Shown: positions 49,701-58,527 of the stretch, piece after piece
Layout: every line of letters starts with the position of its first letter
Position numbering within the stretch: the first letter of the stretch is position 1
Assembly (NCBI GenBank): GCA_016182965.1
Contig: JACPFM010000009.1
Location: 82,875 to 146,874, forward strand
Length of the DNA stretch: 64,000 nt
Source of the DNA: Deltaproteobacteria bacterium
Lineage (GTDB): Bacteria > Myxococcota_A > Polyangia > Polyangiales > JADJMO01
Reading direction: 5' to 3'
Position numbers and translations under genes: made by a program
The notes under the pieces: model-generated
Seen by the model: the letters and a program-made list of their open reading frames with translations, nothing else
What the model was told of the DNA's origin: nothing
Database searches by the model: none

Positions 49701-50378
49701 GGACCCCGGACCGCATGCCCGCCCGGCACGGCCAGCGACGTGTGCAGCGCGGCCGCGTGCGACGGGATCGACCGCACCGCATGTCGCGGCTTCGCGACCT
49801 CCGCGGTCGTCTGCCAGACGGCGGGCTGCAAGGACGGGGTGGCCACGTTCGAAGCGCGCTGCGACGGCCGCGGGAAGTGCGCGGCGGACGGCGCAACGAA
49901 GCGGTGCGAGCCCTTCACGTGCGGCGCGACCGCATGCCTCGAGCGGTGCGAGACCGCGAGCGACTGCCAGAGCGGCTACTCGTGCGACGCCATCAGCGGC
50001 AAGTGCCTCGCGGCGGGCACCTGCGACGGCGACCACACCGTGCGCTCCGTCGACGGCACGCGCACGACCGACTGCTCGCCGTTCCGGTGCGAGAGCGGCG
50101 GCACGTGCAAGGACTCCTGCGGCACGACCCCGGACTGCGTCACCGGCTTCGTGTGCGATCCGAGCGGCCGCTGCGTGAACGCGCCCGCCGAACCGAGCGA
50201 CGACGGCGGCTGTTCGATGCGCCGGGGCCCGCACGCGCCGTGGACCGGCCTGGTCGTGATGCTGGCGGTCGTGCTCCGACGGCGACGCGCACTCCTCAGG
50301 GAAGCACGCCGACCAGCGCGTCGAAAGCGGCGCGATATCCGGTGCTCGCCGGGTTCCTGCCGGTGCACCGGAAGGTGA
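46731..50378 (+). CDS. kelch/Cys-rich surface protein with MYXO-CTERM-like tail
   Basis: 1215 aa. Lipoprotein-like signal (VFSLVAACT), a beta domain (30-220), six or so kelch-type units (225-560; LADGRLFAIGSIDEP, RLTDGRVLVVGGDP), then about 500 residues of Cys-rich modules with the recurring pattern CVDG-x-C-C-x2-x-C. The C-terminus has GCSMRRGP then a hydrophobic segment WTGLVVMLAVVL and RRRR, as in MYXO-CTERM sorting tails, but continues 29 residues further. Such proteins are exported and surface-anchored or shed. It overlaps the convergent gene by 83 bp. Confidence 0.85.
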   Translation: MGSMRALSLAVFSLVAACTARDDRHVVDRSAGPREVLNTLLRTPAIAAELPRGDRLEVRHDGIRTHRRAGFGSLAARLPLRASGATTIALGDVSLSVEPADLRDVPAVIVDDAAVYANVATDTDLVLLASSARVEELRVLRSDRAPESARYRVKGRVVQDALGIAVHDQEGRPALRTAPAWAIDARGVRRDVKLALEGDTIVASFDRSGLAYPIVVDPAWIAAGTGIIRHYESTLVNLADGRLFAIGSIDEPAIYDPVKNSWTSVPRSSGRPNPTAAGLTSDNRVLVMAYQFSTPGSEIFDPATGTWSLGPTPLAAREYTKLVRLSSGKLLVVAGQIGGVRVGTTEIYDPSTGFSPGPTMSLPRRQHSVTRLTDGRVLVVGGDPYVESCEVLDAAGTTWTALPTVPGLAVWSNALTPLPSGDALVVASGIAARFNGSSNTWTALAAPPVNVWKPALSPLTTGKALLSGGEVGAVEGTYPIARAFLFDPTTSLFSETASMGVARAYHASELLLNGNVIVVGGFGTGTSIGSAELYRPGDAATGTACVVDGECAGNHCVDGFCCDTACTSTCLACSAAKKTSGTGDGICGAAIAGTDPHDTCTDDGAATCGDNGLCDGAGACQKYPSTSCSPRGCTKGSECTSGHCVEGICCDTTCTGPCVSCLASRKGPGAKNGVCAAVAAGTNPRGACVPDLAFPSSCRADGLCDGAGACRAFAPSGTACGTLGCTSGKLTAARCNGSGVCQETTTDCAPFTCASATSCGSSCSNDAQCSGAAYCRFSDGTCQPLKVKGVACARSAECALGNCVDGVCCETACSGSCVACTASKKGGGVDGECGNIGSGTDPDGECPDDGAASCKRSGVCDGKGGCALYASGEPCGAASCVDGKSVARRCDGVGTCMATTSADCGKFRCADGVCKTTCAADADCVDGAHCDAGTCKPSAESGAACSEARTCKSGFCVDGVCCVGPCSGQCEACDVEGAKGACVPVAGAPHGPRTACPPGTASDVCSAAACDGIDRTACRGFATSAVVCQTAGCKDGVATFEARCDGRGKCAADGATKRCEPFTCGATACLERCETASDCQSGYSCDAISGKCLAAGTCDGDHTVRSVDGTRTTDCSPFRCESGGTCKDSCGTTPDCVTGFVCDPSGRCVNAPAEPSDDGGCSMRRGPHAPWTGLVVMLAVVLRRRRALLREARRPARRKRRDIRCSPGSCRCTGR

Positions 50379-52437
50379 GCACGTGGCGGCCGGCGGCCAG
50401 GTCGATCGGCGCGCTCGGCGCGCCGGGCTTGTGCGCGATGTCCTTCGCCCATCCGTCCCACGGCGGCAGCGCGTGCTCGTCGATCGCGATCGACCAGGTG
50501 CCGTAGTCGGGCGCGACCATCCCGTCGACGCGCAGCGCGAAGCGGCCCGCGCGCGGAGCGCTGAACGGGATCGTGAAGCTCGCCCCCTCGCGCGCCTCGA
50601 AGACGTACAGCACGTGATCGCCGCTCGCCTGCACCTTGCAGCAGCTCTTGGCGTTGGCCGTCTTCGTTCCCACGCCGTTGGGGCGGAGGAACGACGGCCA
50701 GGCGCGCTCGAGCTCGACGAGCAGCCCGGGCGGCGGCGGCGGGAGCACCTGCGTCTGCAGCTGATCGCCGGCGAGCACCGAGTGCACCGGTAGATCGGGG
50801 AAGGCGCGGCGGAGGTCCTTCAACCCCGAACCGTCGAAGCGCGCGACCAGCGGGCCGTCGGACGGGTCGAACGCCGCGATCCACGACAGCTGGTCGCCGG
50901 TGACGACCAAGCCGCGATCGATGCCGGCCCGGCGGATGACGTCGCGCACGTCGACGCGGGCGATCTGCCCCTGACGCATGCGCGCGACGCCCGAGATCCA
51001 CCGAGGCGCGGCGCCGACGAGCATGGCGACGACGACCGCCGCGATCACGGCTCGCCGACGGCCCTCCTCGTCGACCAGCGCGCGCGCGACGAGCAGCCAG
51101 ACGAAGGGCGCGACGGCGAAGAGGTGGCGCGCGCCGAACAGCGCCGAGCTCCCGTAGTAGAACAGCCCGTACGCGACGGTGAACACGACCACCATCGACG
51201 CGAGCAGCGCGTCGACGCCGCGCCCGCGCCGCGCCACGCCGAGGAACCCGAGCAGCGCGATCGGCGCGAACGCGAACAGATCGCCGCCGAGGGTGCCGGC
51301 CCGCTCGCGGACCACCCGCAGCGCGTCGGCGGCGCCGTACCCGTCGGGGCCGAACGTCGCTCGCTCGTCGGCGTGCTCCACCGCGCACCCGACGTCCCAC
51401 CCGAAGCCGAGCCGGTGGCAGGAGGTCGGCCAGTCGGAGCGCGCGAAGTACTCGGTCTGGGTGGGGATCCAGGGCGAGCCGCTGGCCGCCCGGTTGGCGA
51501 GGAGCACCAGCGCCACGAATGGCAGTAATGACAGCAATGGCAGCAACGCGCGCCCGACGCCCAGCTTCTTCGTCGCGACCGCGTGCAGGAGGATGGCAGC
51601 GACGAACGCGCCGAGGACGAGGCCGTCGAGGTGCCGCGCGGCCATCGCCCAGCCGATCGCCGCGCCGATCGCGAGGAGCCGCCCCACGGTGGCGCGCTCG
51701 CGGCAGAGGAGCGCGAGGGCGACGGCGGTGGTCCCGAGCGCCGCGACCCACGCGTGCGACAGGAGGTCGCTCGTCTCGGACGCGCGCGCGAAGGACGGCA
51801 GCGACAAGAGGAGCGACCAGCGCGTCGCCGCGCCGTGGTCCGCCACGCGCTGCTCGCCTTCGCCCTCCTTCCCCTCGCCCTGCTTCCCTTCGATCGCGCG
51901 GCCGAGCAGCCACTGCGCGAAGACGAGCGCCGCCGCGATCGTCGGCCCGGCGATCATCGGAGCGCCGAGCCACACGAACGGCACGAGCAGCAGCGGGAAC
52001 CCCGGGGGGAAGACGCCGTGCAGCCGACCGTCGGCCCCCTCGAAGAGGAACCGCGCCCCGAACAGCTGCGCCGGCTCCGGCAGCGTCGCGCCGAAGTGGC
52101 CGTGCGACAGCGCGCGCGCCTGGAACAGGTAGACCACGCCGTCGATCGATACCGGCCGATCGCGCATCGGCCCGGAGACGACGAGGAACGACGCCAGGGC
52201 GGCGACGGCGGCGCAGGCGACGACGAAGGCGCGCTCGCTCGGCGCCATGACCCACGAAAGCAGCCGCGAGACCGCGCCGGGCGCCGCGAGCCCGACGCCG
52301 AGCGCCGCCGCGAACGCTCCGAGCGCCACCCACGCCATCTTGTCGGGGAAGAACCCGCGCGCCGCGAGGAGCGCCCAGGTCGAGAGCAGCGCGACGCCGA
52401 GCGCGCGGATCGCCTGCGACGGAGCGTTCTGGGTCAT
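50296..52437 (-). CDS. GT-C-like multi-span membrane protein
   Basis: 713 aa from ATG at 52437. About 11-12 hydrophobic spans cover residues 12-480, with a periplasmic loop after the second containing RPVSIDGVVYLFQARALSHG, like the D-E/D-D loops of GT-C glycosyltransferases. The C-terminal 230 residues form a soluble beta-rich domain (CCKVQASGDHVLYVFEARE, FRCTGRNPAS). A polyprenyl-phosphate-dependent sugar transferase is the best guess, not proven. It is divergent from the spermidine-synthase-like gene (100 bp apart). Confidence 0.65.
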   Translation of the reverse strand: MTQNAPSQAIRALGVALLSTWALLAARGFFPDKMAWVALGAFAAALGVGLAAPGAVSRLLSWVMAPSERAFVVACAAVAALASFLVVSGPMRDRPVSIDGVVYLFQARALSHGHFGATLPEPAQLFGARFLFEGADGRLHGVFPPGFPLLLVPFVWLGAPMIAGPTIAAALVFAQWLLGRAIEGKQGEGKEGEGEQRVADHGAATRWSLLLSLPSFARASETSDLLSHAWVAALGTTAVALALLCRERATVGRLLAIGAAIGWAMAARHLDGLVLGAFVAAILLHAVATKKLGVGRALLPLLSLLPFVALVLLANRAASGSPWIPTQTEYFARSDWPTSCHRLGFGWDVGCAVEHADERATFGPDGYGAADALRVVRERAGTLGGDLFAFAPIALLGFLGVARRGRGVDALLASMVVVFTVAYGLFYYGSSALFGARHLFAVAPFVWLLVARALVDEEGRRRAVIAAVVVAMLVGAAPRWISGVARMRQGQIARVDVRDVIRRAGIDRGLVVTGDQLSWIAAFDPSDGPLVARFDGSGLKDLRRAFPDLPVHSVLAGDQLQTQVLPPPPPGLLVELERAWPSFLRPNGVGTKTANAKSCCKVQASGDHVLYVFEAREGASFTIPFSAPRAGRFALRVDGMVAPDYGTWSIAIDEHALPPWDGWAKDIAHKPGAPSAPIDLAAGRHVLTFRCTGRNPASTGYRAAFDALVGVLP

Positions 52438-52537
52438 CGAGGGAGCGGGGGCCGCGGCGCTGCGGGCGGCGGCGGCGCGAATGTACTCCGTCGCGCACGG
52501 TCCATCACCTGCGTCGACGTGGTATGGCAGCGCGCCG

Positions 52538-54856
52538 ATGGCCGACGAGGCGACCGAGGGCGGCACCGGCGTGCGCGCGCACGTCGCGATCGCGCTCGCT
52601 TCGTGCGCCGTCCTCCTGTTCGAGGTGCTGGTCACGCGCGTGTTGAGCGTGGTGCTCTGGTACCACTTCGTCTTCCTCTCGGTGTCGCTGGCGATGCTCG
52701 GCGTCGGCGCGCCGGGCGTGTGGTTCGCGTTCCGTCCGCCGGGCCCGCGGACGGTCACGCGCGCGCTCCTGGTCGCCGCGGTCGCCCTCCCGCTCTCGGT
52801 CTTCGCGATCAGCTCGGTGGGGCCGTTCTTCCGCGAGGCCACCGCGTTCTGGGTGGTGGTGGTGCTCGCGCCGGTGCTGCCGCTCGGCGCGGCCGTGTGC
52901 GCGCTGCTCCTGTCGGCGCGCGGCCGCGCGATCGGCTGGATGTACGGCGCCGATCTGCTCGGCGCCACGGTCGGCGCGGCGCTGGTGTTCCCGCTGCTCT
53001 ACGGCCTGCCGACCCCGCACGTGGTCGCGTCGCTGGGGCTGCTCGCGGTGGTCGCGGCGGTGGTCGTCGACCCGGGCGCGCGCAAGGTCGCCGCGGTGCT
53101 CGCCGCGCTCGTCGTCGCGACCGTCGCGTGGGGCAAGCCGTACCGGCTCCGCTACACCAAGTCGTACGTCGAGTCGGTCGCCCCGTTGTTCGAGCGGTGG
53201 ACCCCGACCGCGCGCCTCGCCGTGTTCCCGAGCTCCTTCGTGCTGCGCGATCAAGGCGCGGCGTTCGGCTGGGGCATGGGCAGCAAGTGGCAGCCGCAGC
53301 CGCTCGATCAGCTGTGGCTCGAGCAGGACGGCTCGGCGGGCACCCCGATCACGCGCTGGGACGGCACCTCGCCCCTCCCGCACCTGATGTTCGACGTGAC
53401 CTCCGCCGCGTACCAGCTGCAGCGGCCCGAGCGCGTGTGCATCATCGGCGCGGGCGGCGGCCGCGACGTCCTCACTGCGATCAAGTCCGGCGCGACGCAC
53501 GTCGACGCCGTCGAGCTGAACCCGTTCACCATCGACGTGGTGTCGCGCGACTTCCGCGGGTACTCCGGCGATCCGTACCACCGCGCGAACGTCCGCGCCG
53601 TCGCCAGCGAGGGGCGCGCGTTCCTCACCCGCTCGTACGGCCAGTACGACGTCCTCCAGATCTCGCTGATCGACACCTGGGCGGCGACGTCGGCCGGCGC
53701 CTACGCGCTCTCGGAGAACGGCCTCTACACGCTCGAGGCCTTCCGCCTGTATCTGCGGCGCCTGTCGCCCAACGGGGTGCTCACGGTCAGTCGCTGGGCG
53801 GCGGGCGCGCGACAGCTCGAGATCACGCGCCTCGCCGTGCTCGCGCGCGCCGCGCTGATCGCCGAGGGCGTCGCGGATCCGAACCGGCACCTGGCCGTCG
53901 TCACCGCGGGCGAGGTCGGCAACCTGATGGCCTTCCGCAAGGAGCTCGACGCGACGACGCTCGGCGAGATCGATCGCGTCGCCGCCGAGCGCGGCTTCGC
54001 GCGCAAGTGGCCGCTCCGGCCCGGCGAGCGCCCCGGCTCGATGCTGCAGGGCGCCATGCTCCACGGCGAGGCGCCGCTCCGCGCGGCGGGGTTCGATCTG
54101 GCGCCGCCGACCGACGATCGCCCCTACTTTTTCCAGACCATCGACATCCGCCGCCCGCCCGACGCCAAGATGCTCGCCGGCGCGTCGGCCAACGAGCACG
54201 CGGTGGTGCACCTGCGTCGCCTCGTGGCCATCGTCGCCGCGCTCACCGTCGCGCTGTTCTTCCTGCCGTTCGTGGCGCGCGGGCGCATCCGTCGGGCGCC
54301 CGGCTTCGGCGCGGGCACCGTGTACTTCGCTGCGATCGGCGTCGCGTTCATGTTCGTCGAGCTGCCGCTCATCCAGCGGCTCGCGCCCTGGCTCGGCCAC
54401 CCGAGCCGCGCGACGACCGTGGTGCTCACGACGATGCTGCTCGGCGCCGGCGTCGGATCGGTGCTCGCGGGCCGAATGGTCGGTGCGCGCGCGCGGGGCT
54501 TCGCGCTCGCGCTGCCGGCGGTCGCCGCGCTCCTCGCGATCGCGCTGCCCTCGGTGCTCGAGGCCGGCACCGGGGCGTCGCTGATCACGCGCGTCTTCCT
54601 CGCCGTGCTCGTCGTTTCGCCGGTCGCCGTGGCGATGGGCTTCGCCTTCCCCTCCGGGATGATCGCCTTCGGCGAGGAGAACCGCCCGTGGATGTGGGCG
54701 GTCAACGGCGCCGCCTCGGTCCTTGCCAGCGTGTCGAGCCTCGCGCTGTCGATGGCCTTCGGGTTCACGCGCGTGCTGTGGCTGGGTGCAGCGTGCTACG
54801 CGGTCGCGGCGCTCGTCCTCGCTCGCCGCGCCGAGCGCGTGGCCACGTCCAGCTGA
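52538..54856 (+). CDS. membrane spermidine synthase-like protein
   Basis: 772 aa from ATG at 52538; the longer frame to 52247 is Ser/Arg-rich and implausible. N-terminal six spans (15-200), a soluble Rossmann methyltransferase-like domain (about 240-540) with motif I CIIGAGGGRDVLTAIKSG, VDAVELNP and LQISLIDTW, and C-terminal six spans. This is the fused-membrane spermine/spermidine-synthase-like family, in which aminopropyl transfer is not established. The D/E of VELNP binds the decarboxylated SAM or SAM ribose. Confidence 0.8.
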   Translation: MADEATEGGTGVRAHVAIALASCAVLLFEVLVTRVLSVVLWYHFVFLSVSLAMLGVGAPGVWFAFRPPGPRTVTRALLVAAVALPLSVFAISSVGPFFREATAFWVVVVLAPVLPLGAAVCALLLSARGRAIGWMYGADLLGATVGAALVFPLLYGLPTPHVVASLGLLAVVAAVVVDPGARKVAAVLAALVVATVAWGKPYRLRYTKSYVESVAPLFERWTPTARLAVFPSSFVLRDQGAAFGWGMGSKWQPQPLDQLWLEQDGSAGTPITRWDGTSPLPHLMFDVTSAAYQLQRPERVCIIGAGGGRDVLTAIKSGATHVDAVELNPFTIDVVSRDFRGYSGDPYHRANVRAVASEGRAFLTRSYGQYDVLQISLIDTWAATSAGAYALSENGLYTLEAFRLYLRRLSPNGVLTVSRWAAGARQLEITRLAVLARAALIAEGVADPNRHLAVVTAGEVGNLMAFRKELDATTLGEIDRVAAERGFARKWPLRPGERPGSMLQGAMLHGEAPLRAAGFDLAPPTDDRPYFFQTIDIRRPPDAKMLAGASANEHAVVHLRRLVAIVAALTVALFFLPFVARGRIRRAPGFGAGTVYFAAIGVAFMFVELPLIQRLAPWLGHPSRATTVVLTTMLLGAGVGSVLAGRMVGARARGFALALPAVAALLAIALPSVLEAGTGASLITRVFLAVLVVSPVAVAMGFAFPSGMIAFGEENRPWMWAVNGAASVLASVSSLALSMAFGFTRVLWLGAACYAVAALVLARRAERVATSS

Positions 54857-54926
54857 AACATCTTCGTCGCCGGTGGATCGTACGCAAGGTCACGCGCGCG
54901 AAGTTGGACGCGCGGAGGAGGGCACG

Positions 54927-55655
54927 ATGCGGACCGAGCTCGAACACGGCGACATGGATGAACGGCCCACCCATCCTCGCCCGAATCTGCCGCCGCCCCT
55001 GATCGTCCTCACCAACGAGGACTTCGAGCGCGGGTGGGTCGGCCGGAGACCGTCGTTCCGCAGCCTGCCGCCGCCGCCGCCGCCCGCCGTCTCTTCGGTG
55101 CGTCGCAACCTGTCGCTCGCGCTCGCGGGCATCTGCTGCGTGCTCGCCGGCGCGTTCGGCGTGCGCCTCGTCGGCGATCGCGCGCACCCGACGAGCGGCA
55201 CGCCGGCGGTCGTCGCCCCGCCGCCGGCCGACACCGCCGCGCCGCCGAACGAGGGGCCGGCGAAGACGCCGAGCGCGCCGATCACCGACAGCCCCGCCCC
55301 GACGGTGCAGCGCGCGCCCGACAAGCCGGCGCTCGCCGAGGCGACGCCGCAGGCGGCCGCCGCCGCGCCGCCGGTCGTCGCCGCGCCGCCTGTCGTCGCC
55401 GGGCCGCCTGTCGTCGCCGCGCAGCCGGTCGTCGCCAAGCCGGTGATCGCGAAGGCCGAAGGCAAGCCCGTCGAAGGCAAGCTCGCCGCCGACAAACCGG
55501 TCGAGAAGCCCGCCGCCGAGAAGGCGCCCAAGGTCGCCGTCGCCAAGCCGGCCGCCGAGAAGGACGGCGGCGACAAGCACGCCGCCCCCAGCGAAGGCGC
55601 CGCAGCTCAGCCGCCGGCGCCGATCGATCACGGCGTGGAGAACGCGGGCTTCTGA
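54927..55655 (+). CDS. single-span protein with Ala/Pro/Val/Lys-rich tail
   Basis: 242 aa, ATG at 54927 behind GAGGAGG. Residues 1-60 are cytoplasmic (ERPTHPRPNLPPPLIVLTN), one span at about 62-80 (LALAGICCVLAGAFG), then about 160 residues of low complexity with PPVVA repeats and Lys/Glu/Pro units, presumably periplasmic. No domain is recognised. The layout resembles that of the partial gene at the right edge. Confidence 0.6.
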   Translation: MRTELEHGDMDERPTHPRPNLPPPLIVLTNEDFERGWVGRRPSFRSLPPPPPPAVSSVRRNLSLALAGICCVLAGAFGVRLVGDRAHPTSGTPAVVAPPPADTAAPPNEGPAKTPSAPITDSPAPTVQRAPDKPALAEATPQAAAAAPPVVAAPPVVAGPPVVAAQPVVAKPVIAKAEGKPVEGKLAADKPVEKPAAEKAPKVAVAKPAAEKDGGDKHAAPSEGAAAQPPAPIDHGVENAGF

Positions 55656-55658
55656 GAA

Positions 55659-56834
55659 TCAGCCGCCGAACAGCTCGGCGATCCACAGGTAGCCGGTCTT
55701 CGGATCGGCGACCACGCCGATGCCCACCTTCTTGAAACGCCCTTCGAGGACGTTCGAGCGGTGCGAGGGGCTCGCGTACACGGCGCGGTGCGCGGTGCGC
55801 TCGGTCTTCGCCTTGGCGACGTTCTCGCCGATCACCTTCCACTTGCCGCCGGCAGCCGCGACGCGCGCGGCCGGATCGCCGTCGCCGACGTCGTGGCCGA
55901 GGACCTTCGCCTTCATCATCGCGGCGGCGTGCGCCTGCGCGACCTTCGAGAGGCCGGCGTCGATCGCGAGCGCGGGCACGCCGTCGGCGGCGCGCGCGCC
56001 GTTGATGCGGCGGACCAGCGCCTGCACCGGATCGTCGACGCCGTCGCCGCTCTCCTCGCCGGGGACCGCCGACGAAGGCGGCGCGCTCGGCGGCTCTACC
56101 CCCGCGTGGATCTCCGCCTCGAGCACCGGCCGCGGGCCGTTGGCGTCGTCGGCGAGCACCTGCACCACGTGGCGCCCGGGCTTGGCCAGGACGAAGCGCG
56201 CCTTCACGTGCGCGGGCATCGTCGCGCTGGTGCTCGAGAGCACCGTCTTCGGCGCGCCGGTCGGCGGCAGCAGCACCACGCGCCCGTTGGTCCCCGACAA
56301 GAGCGTCGCGTCGAGATCGACCCACGCGCCGACCTTCACGTGCGTCGGCAGCGGCGCGAGATCGGCGGTCGGCTCGACGGCGATCACGACCGCGGCCTCC
56401 TTCACCGCCGCGCCGGCGCCGACGCGCACGGTCGATACGCCGCAACGCACGCGCGGCGCCGACTTGCCGAGCCATTTGGCGACGTCGGCCGTGACCGCCT
56501 TGCGATCGAGCGAGCCGCTGATCTGCGCGCCCCACGTGCGCGGCCACACGTGCGGGTTGCCCGCCTTGCGCTGTCGCCACTCAATCTCCTGCGCGTCGGG
56601 CAGCTCGCCCTTCGTCGCGAGCGCGTGCGCGAGCTCGCGCGCGACGGCCATGAGGCTCGCGTCGACGCCGGCGCCGCACGCCGCGACGATCGGCGCGTCC
56701 TTCGGATCGTCGACGGCGCCCTTCTTGGGGGACTGGGTCGCGGGGACCCAGGCGTCCTTCGCGCCGGCTTCGACGCGGTGCGGCACGGCCAGGAGCGACG
56801 CGAGGGCGAGGATCGGGGCGAGACGGCGGACCAC
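55659..56834 (-). CDS. exported CAP/SCP domain protein
   Basis: 391 aa. Signal peptide (LAPILALASLLAVPHRVEA). The N-terminal 250 residues have no recognised fold. The C-terminal CAP domain (about 260-391; PF00188) shows VRRINGARAADGVPALAID, AQAHAAAMMKAKVLGHD, VIGENVAKA and YASPSHRSNVLEGRFKKVGIG. Usual His and Glu of the CAP cavity are present (H in LGHD, E in GEN, H in SHR). The domain binds lipid or peptides in other organisms. Convergent with the low-complexity gene, 3 bp apart. Confidence 0.85.
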   Translation of the reverse strand: MVRRLAPILALASLLAVPHRVEAGAKDAWVPATQSPKKGAVDDPKDAPIVAACGAGVDASLMAVARELAHALATKGELPDAQEIEWRQRKAGNPHVWPRTWGAQISGSLDRKAVTADVAKWLGKSAPRVRCGVSTVRVGAGAAVKEAAVVIAVEPTADLAPLPTHVKVGAWVDLDATLLSGTNGRVVLLPPTGAPKTVLSSTSATMPAHVKARFVLAKPGRHVVQVLADDANGPRPVLEAEIHAGVEPPSAPPSSAVPGEESGDGVDDPVQALVRRINGARAADGVPALAIDAGLSKVAQAHAAAMMKAKVLGHDVGDGDPAARVAAAGGKWKVIGENVAKAKTERTAHRAVYASPSHRSNVLEGRFKKVGIGVVADPKTGYLWIAELFGG

Positions 56835-57014
56835 GGGGAGATCCTAGCGGGCGCAGCGCGAGGCGCCGCATTTCTGCGGAAATGGCCCTTCGCGGCTTCC
56901 CAAAAAGACACTTCCACTGTGGGTGAACGTGACCCATCCGGACGGCGGAGACGAAATCGTCATGCGACGGAGTAGCGGTGTCCGTCTGTTTCCGTACACT
57001 CTCGCTCCAACGCC

Positions 57015-57446
57015 ATGAAGCTTCACGCCGTCGTCTTCCTTGCCTCGGCCCTCACGTTCGCTGGCTGCGCCGAATCGATCGACGAGGTGGGCACCGATCC
57101 CGCAGCGGGCGACTCGGGCACCGCGGGCGACACGAGCTCCGGCAAGGACGGTGGCGGCACCGACACCGCGAAGCCCGACACGTACGTGGCGCCCGAAGAC
57201 ACCTTCGTCGAGGAAGACACGTACGTGTCGCCCGACGACAGCGGCGAGTTCCCCGACTTCGGCAGCGGCGACGACGCGGGCGACGACGGCGGCGGCAGCG
57301 GCGACGACGGCGGCGCCGAGGCCGGTGCCTTCTTCGGCAGCAGTGGCGGGTGCACGAGCGCGTCCGAGTGCGGCTCGGGCGGCTGCTGCGACGTCGCCGC
57401 CGGCAGGTGCGGCGTCGAGTTCTTCGGCACCTGCGTCGCGTTCTAG
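57015..57446 (+). CDS. lipoprotein with Asp/Gly linker and Cys-rich end
   Basis: 143 aa. Signal with lipobox LTFAGC, an Asp/Gly/Thr-rich linker with TYVAPEDTFVEEDTYVSP, then SGGCTSASECGSGGCCDV and CGVEFFGTC, seven Cys. Typical myxobacterial surface lipoprotein. Function unknown; the Cys knot may be disulfide-rich. Confidence 0.7.
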   Translation: MKLHAVVFLASALTFAGCAESIDEVGTDPAAGDSGTAGDTSSGKDGGGTDTAKPDTYVAPEDTFVEEDTYVSPDDSGEFPDFGSGDDAGDDGGGSGDDGGAEAGAFFGSSGGCTSASECGSGGCCDVAAGRCGVEFFGTCVAF

Positions 57447-57760
57447 CCACCTAGTGCCGCGCGCCAGAAGTTCGCCGAGGGCTGTTCCTCGTTCGGGTAT
57501 CCGCGGCACTAGGCAAACCGCGGCAGCGGTTTGTCGCGGGGGTGAGCCGCGCAGCGGCGAGGGGGGCGCGGCCCCCCTTGTGAGTGTCTGGGTGTCTGGT
57601 ACCCGCGGCGCTGCGTAGCAGCGCTCCGCCGAAGGCGGACCAGAAGAAACCCTGGGGTTTCTTCTGGCGCGGTGTACTAGTGCGGCGCGCGCGTTTGCGG
57701 CGCAGACGTGCCGTCTGCTGTCTCGCGCGCGGTCGCCTCTCTTCCCGGCGGACGAATCCG
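57447..57760. other. 314-bp intergenic cluster of hairpins
   Basis: No gene is supported. It contains CCTAGTGCCGCG/CGCGGCACTAGG (57451-57462 and 57503-57514), AAACCGC-GGCA-GCGGTTT (57516-57533), a GC-rich stem around 57563-57580, and a 13-bp-arm hairpin CCAGAAGAAACCC-TG at 57640-57667. It separates two convergent genes and probably terminates both. Confidence 0.6.
57640..57667. terminator. perfect 13-bp hairpin between convergent genes
   Basis: The arms CCAGAAGAAACCC and GGGTTTCTTCTGG flank a 2-nt TG centre. Location between convergent stops favours a bidirectional terminator. No T-run follows, which is common in GC-rich genomes. Confidence 0.5.
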
Positions 57761-58420
57761 TCAATCGCGCTCGATCGGCTGGCCCGCGACCTCCCACGAG
57801 AGGAAGCCGCCCTCGAGGAACGCGACGGGGTAGCCCTGCTCGGCGAGCTTCTCGGCGATGTCTTTCGTCTCGGTGCCGGCGCGGTCGTAGAGCACGGGGA
57901 CCTTGCCGGTCGACGCGATGGTGTCGATCTTCGCCTCGACCTCTTCGAGCGGGAGGTTCACCGCGCCGGGGATGTGCGCGCGGGCGAACGAGCCGGCGTC
58001 GCGCGTGTCGACCGCGACGACGCGGCCCGTCTGCGCGAGCTTGAGGAACTCCTCGACGCGCACCGCCGACTCCGACCGCGGGAGGAACGGCTCGATGAGC
58101 GCGCGCAGCTGCTGACGGCGCATGGCGCCGGGCTGCGCGGCGACCACGCGGCCGCCCTTCACCACCATGAAGGTGGGGACGCTCTTGACCTGCATCTCCT
58201 GCGCGAGCATCGGCGACTTGTCGACGTCGATCTTGAAGACCTTCGCCTTGCCCTCGAGCTCGTGCATGAGCGCGATGACGTCGGGCTCGACCTGTTTGCA
58301 GGGCGCGCACCACACGGCGGAGAACTCGATGAGCACCGGCAGATCGGTCTGCAGGACCTCGCGCTCGAAGGTCTGCTCGGTGACGTAGGGGAGGGGGGAG
58401 GGGGACGCGGCGGTCGCCAT
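57761..58420 (-). CDS. thioredoxin-rhodanese fusion protein
   Basis: 219 aa from ATG at 58420. N-terminal thioredoxin domain with W37-C38-A-P-C41 and cis-Pro VPTFMVV (about 82). C-terminal rhodanese-like domain (about 118-219; VAVDTRDAGSFARAHIPGA, GGFLSWE). The loop that normally carries the catalytic Cys reads VLYD179RAGTETKD, so the sulfurtransferase nucleophile is lost. The thioredoxin half is redox-active; the rhodanese half probably binds or regulates. Encoded 107 bp downstream of the ABC permease genes. Confidence 0.85.
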   Translation of the reverse strand: MATAASPSPLPYVTEQTFEREVLQTDLPVLIEFSAVWCAPCKQVEPDVIALMHELEGKAKVFKIDVDKSPMLAQEMQVKSVPTFMVVKGGRVVAAQPGAMRRQQLRALIEPFLPRSESAVRVEEFLKLAQTGRVVAVDTRDAGSFARAHIPGAVNLPLEEVEAKIDTIASTGKVPVLYDRAGTETKDIAEKLAEQGYPVAFLEGGFLSWEVAGQPIERD

Positions 58421-58527
58421 CTGTGGATCTCGGACGATCTGACGTAATGATGCGGCCGGGGCCGCGCAAGCGCCTTTGGTTCGAAGGACGAACGACAGGC
58501 CGAGGGCGAACGTCGAAGACCTGCGGC

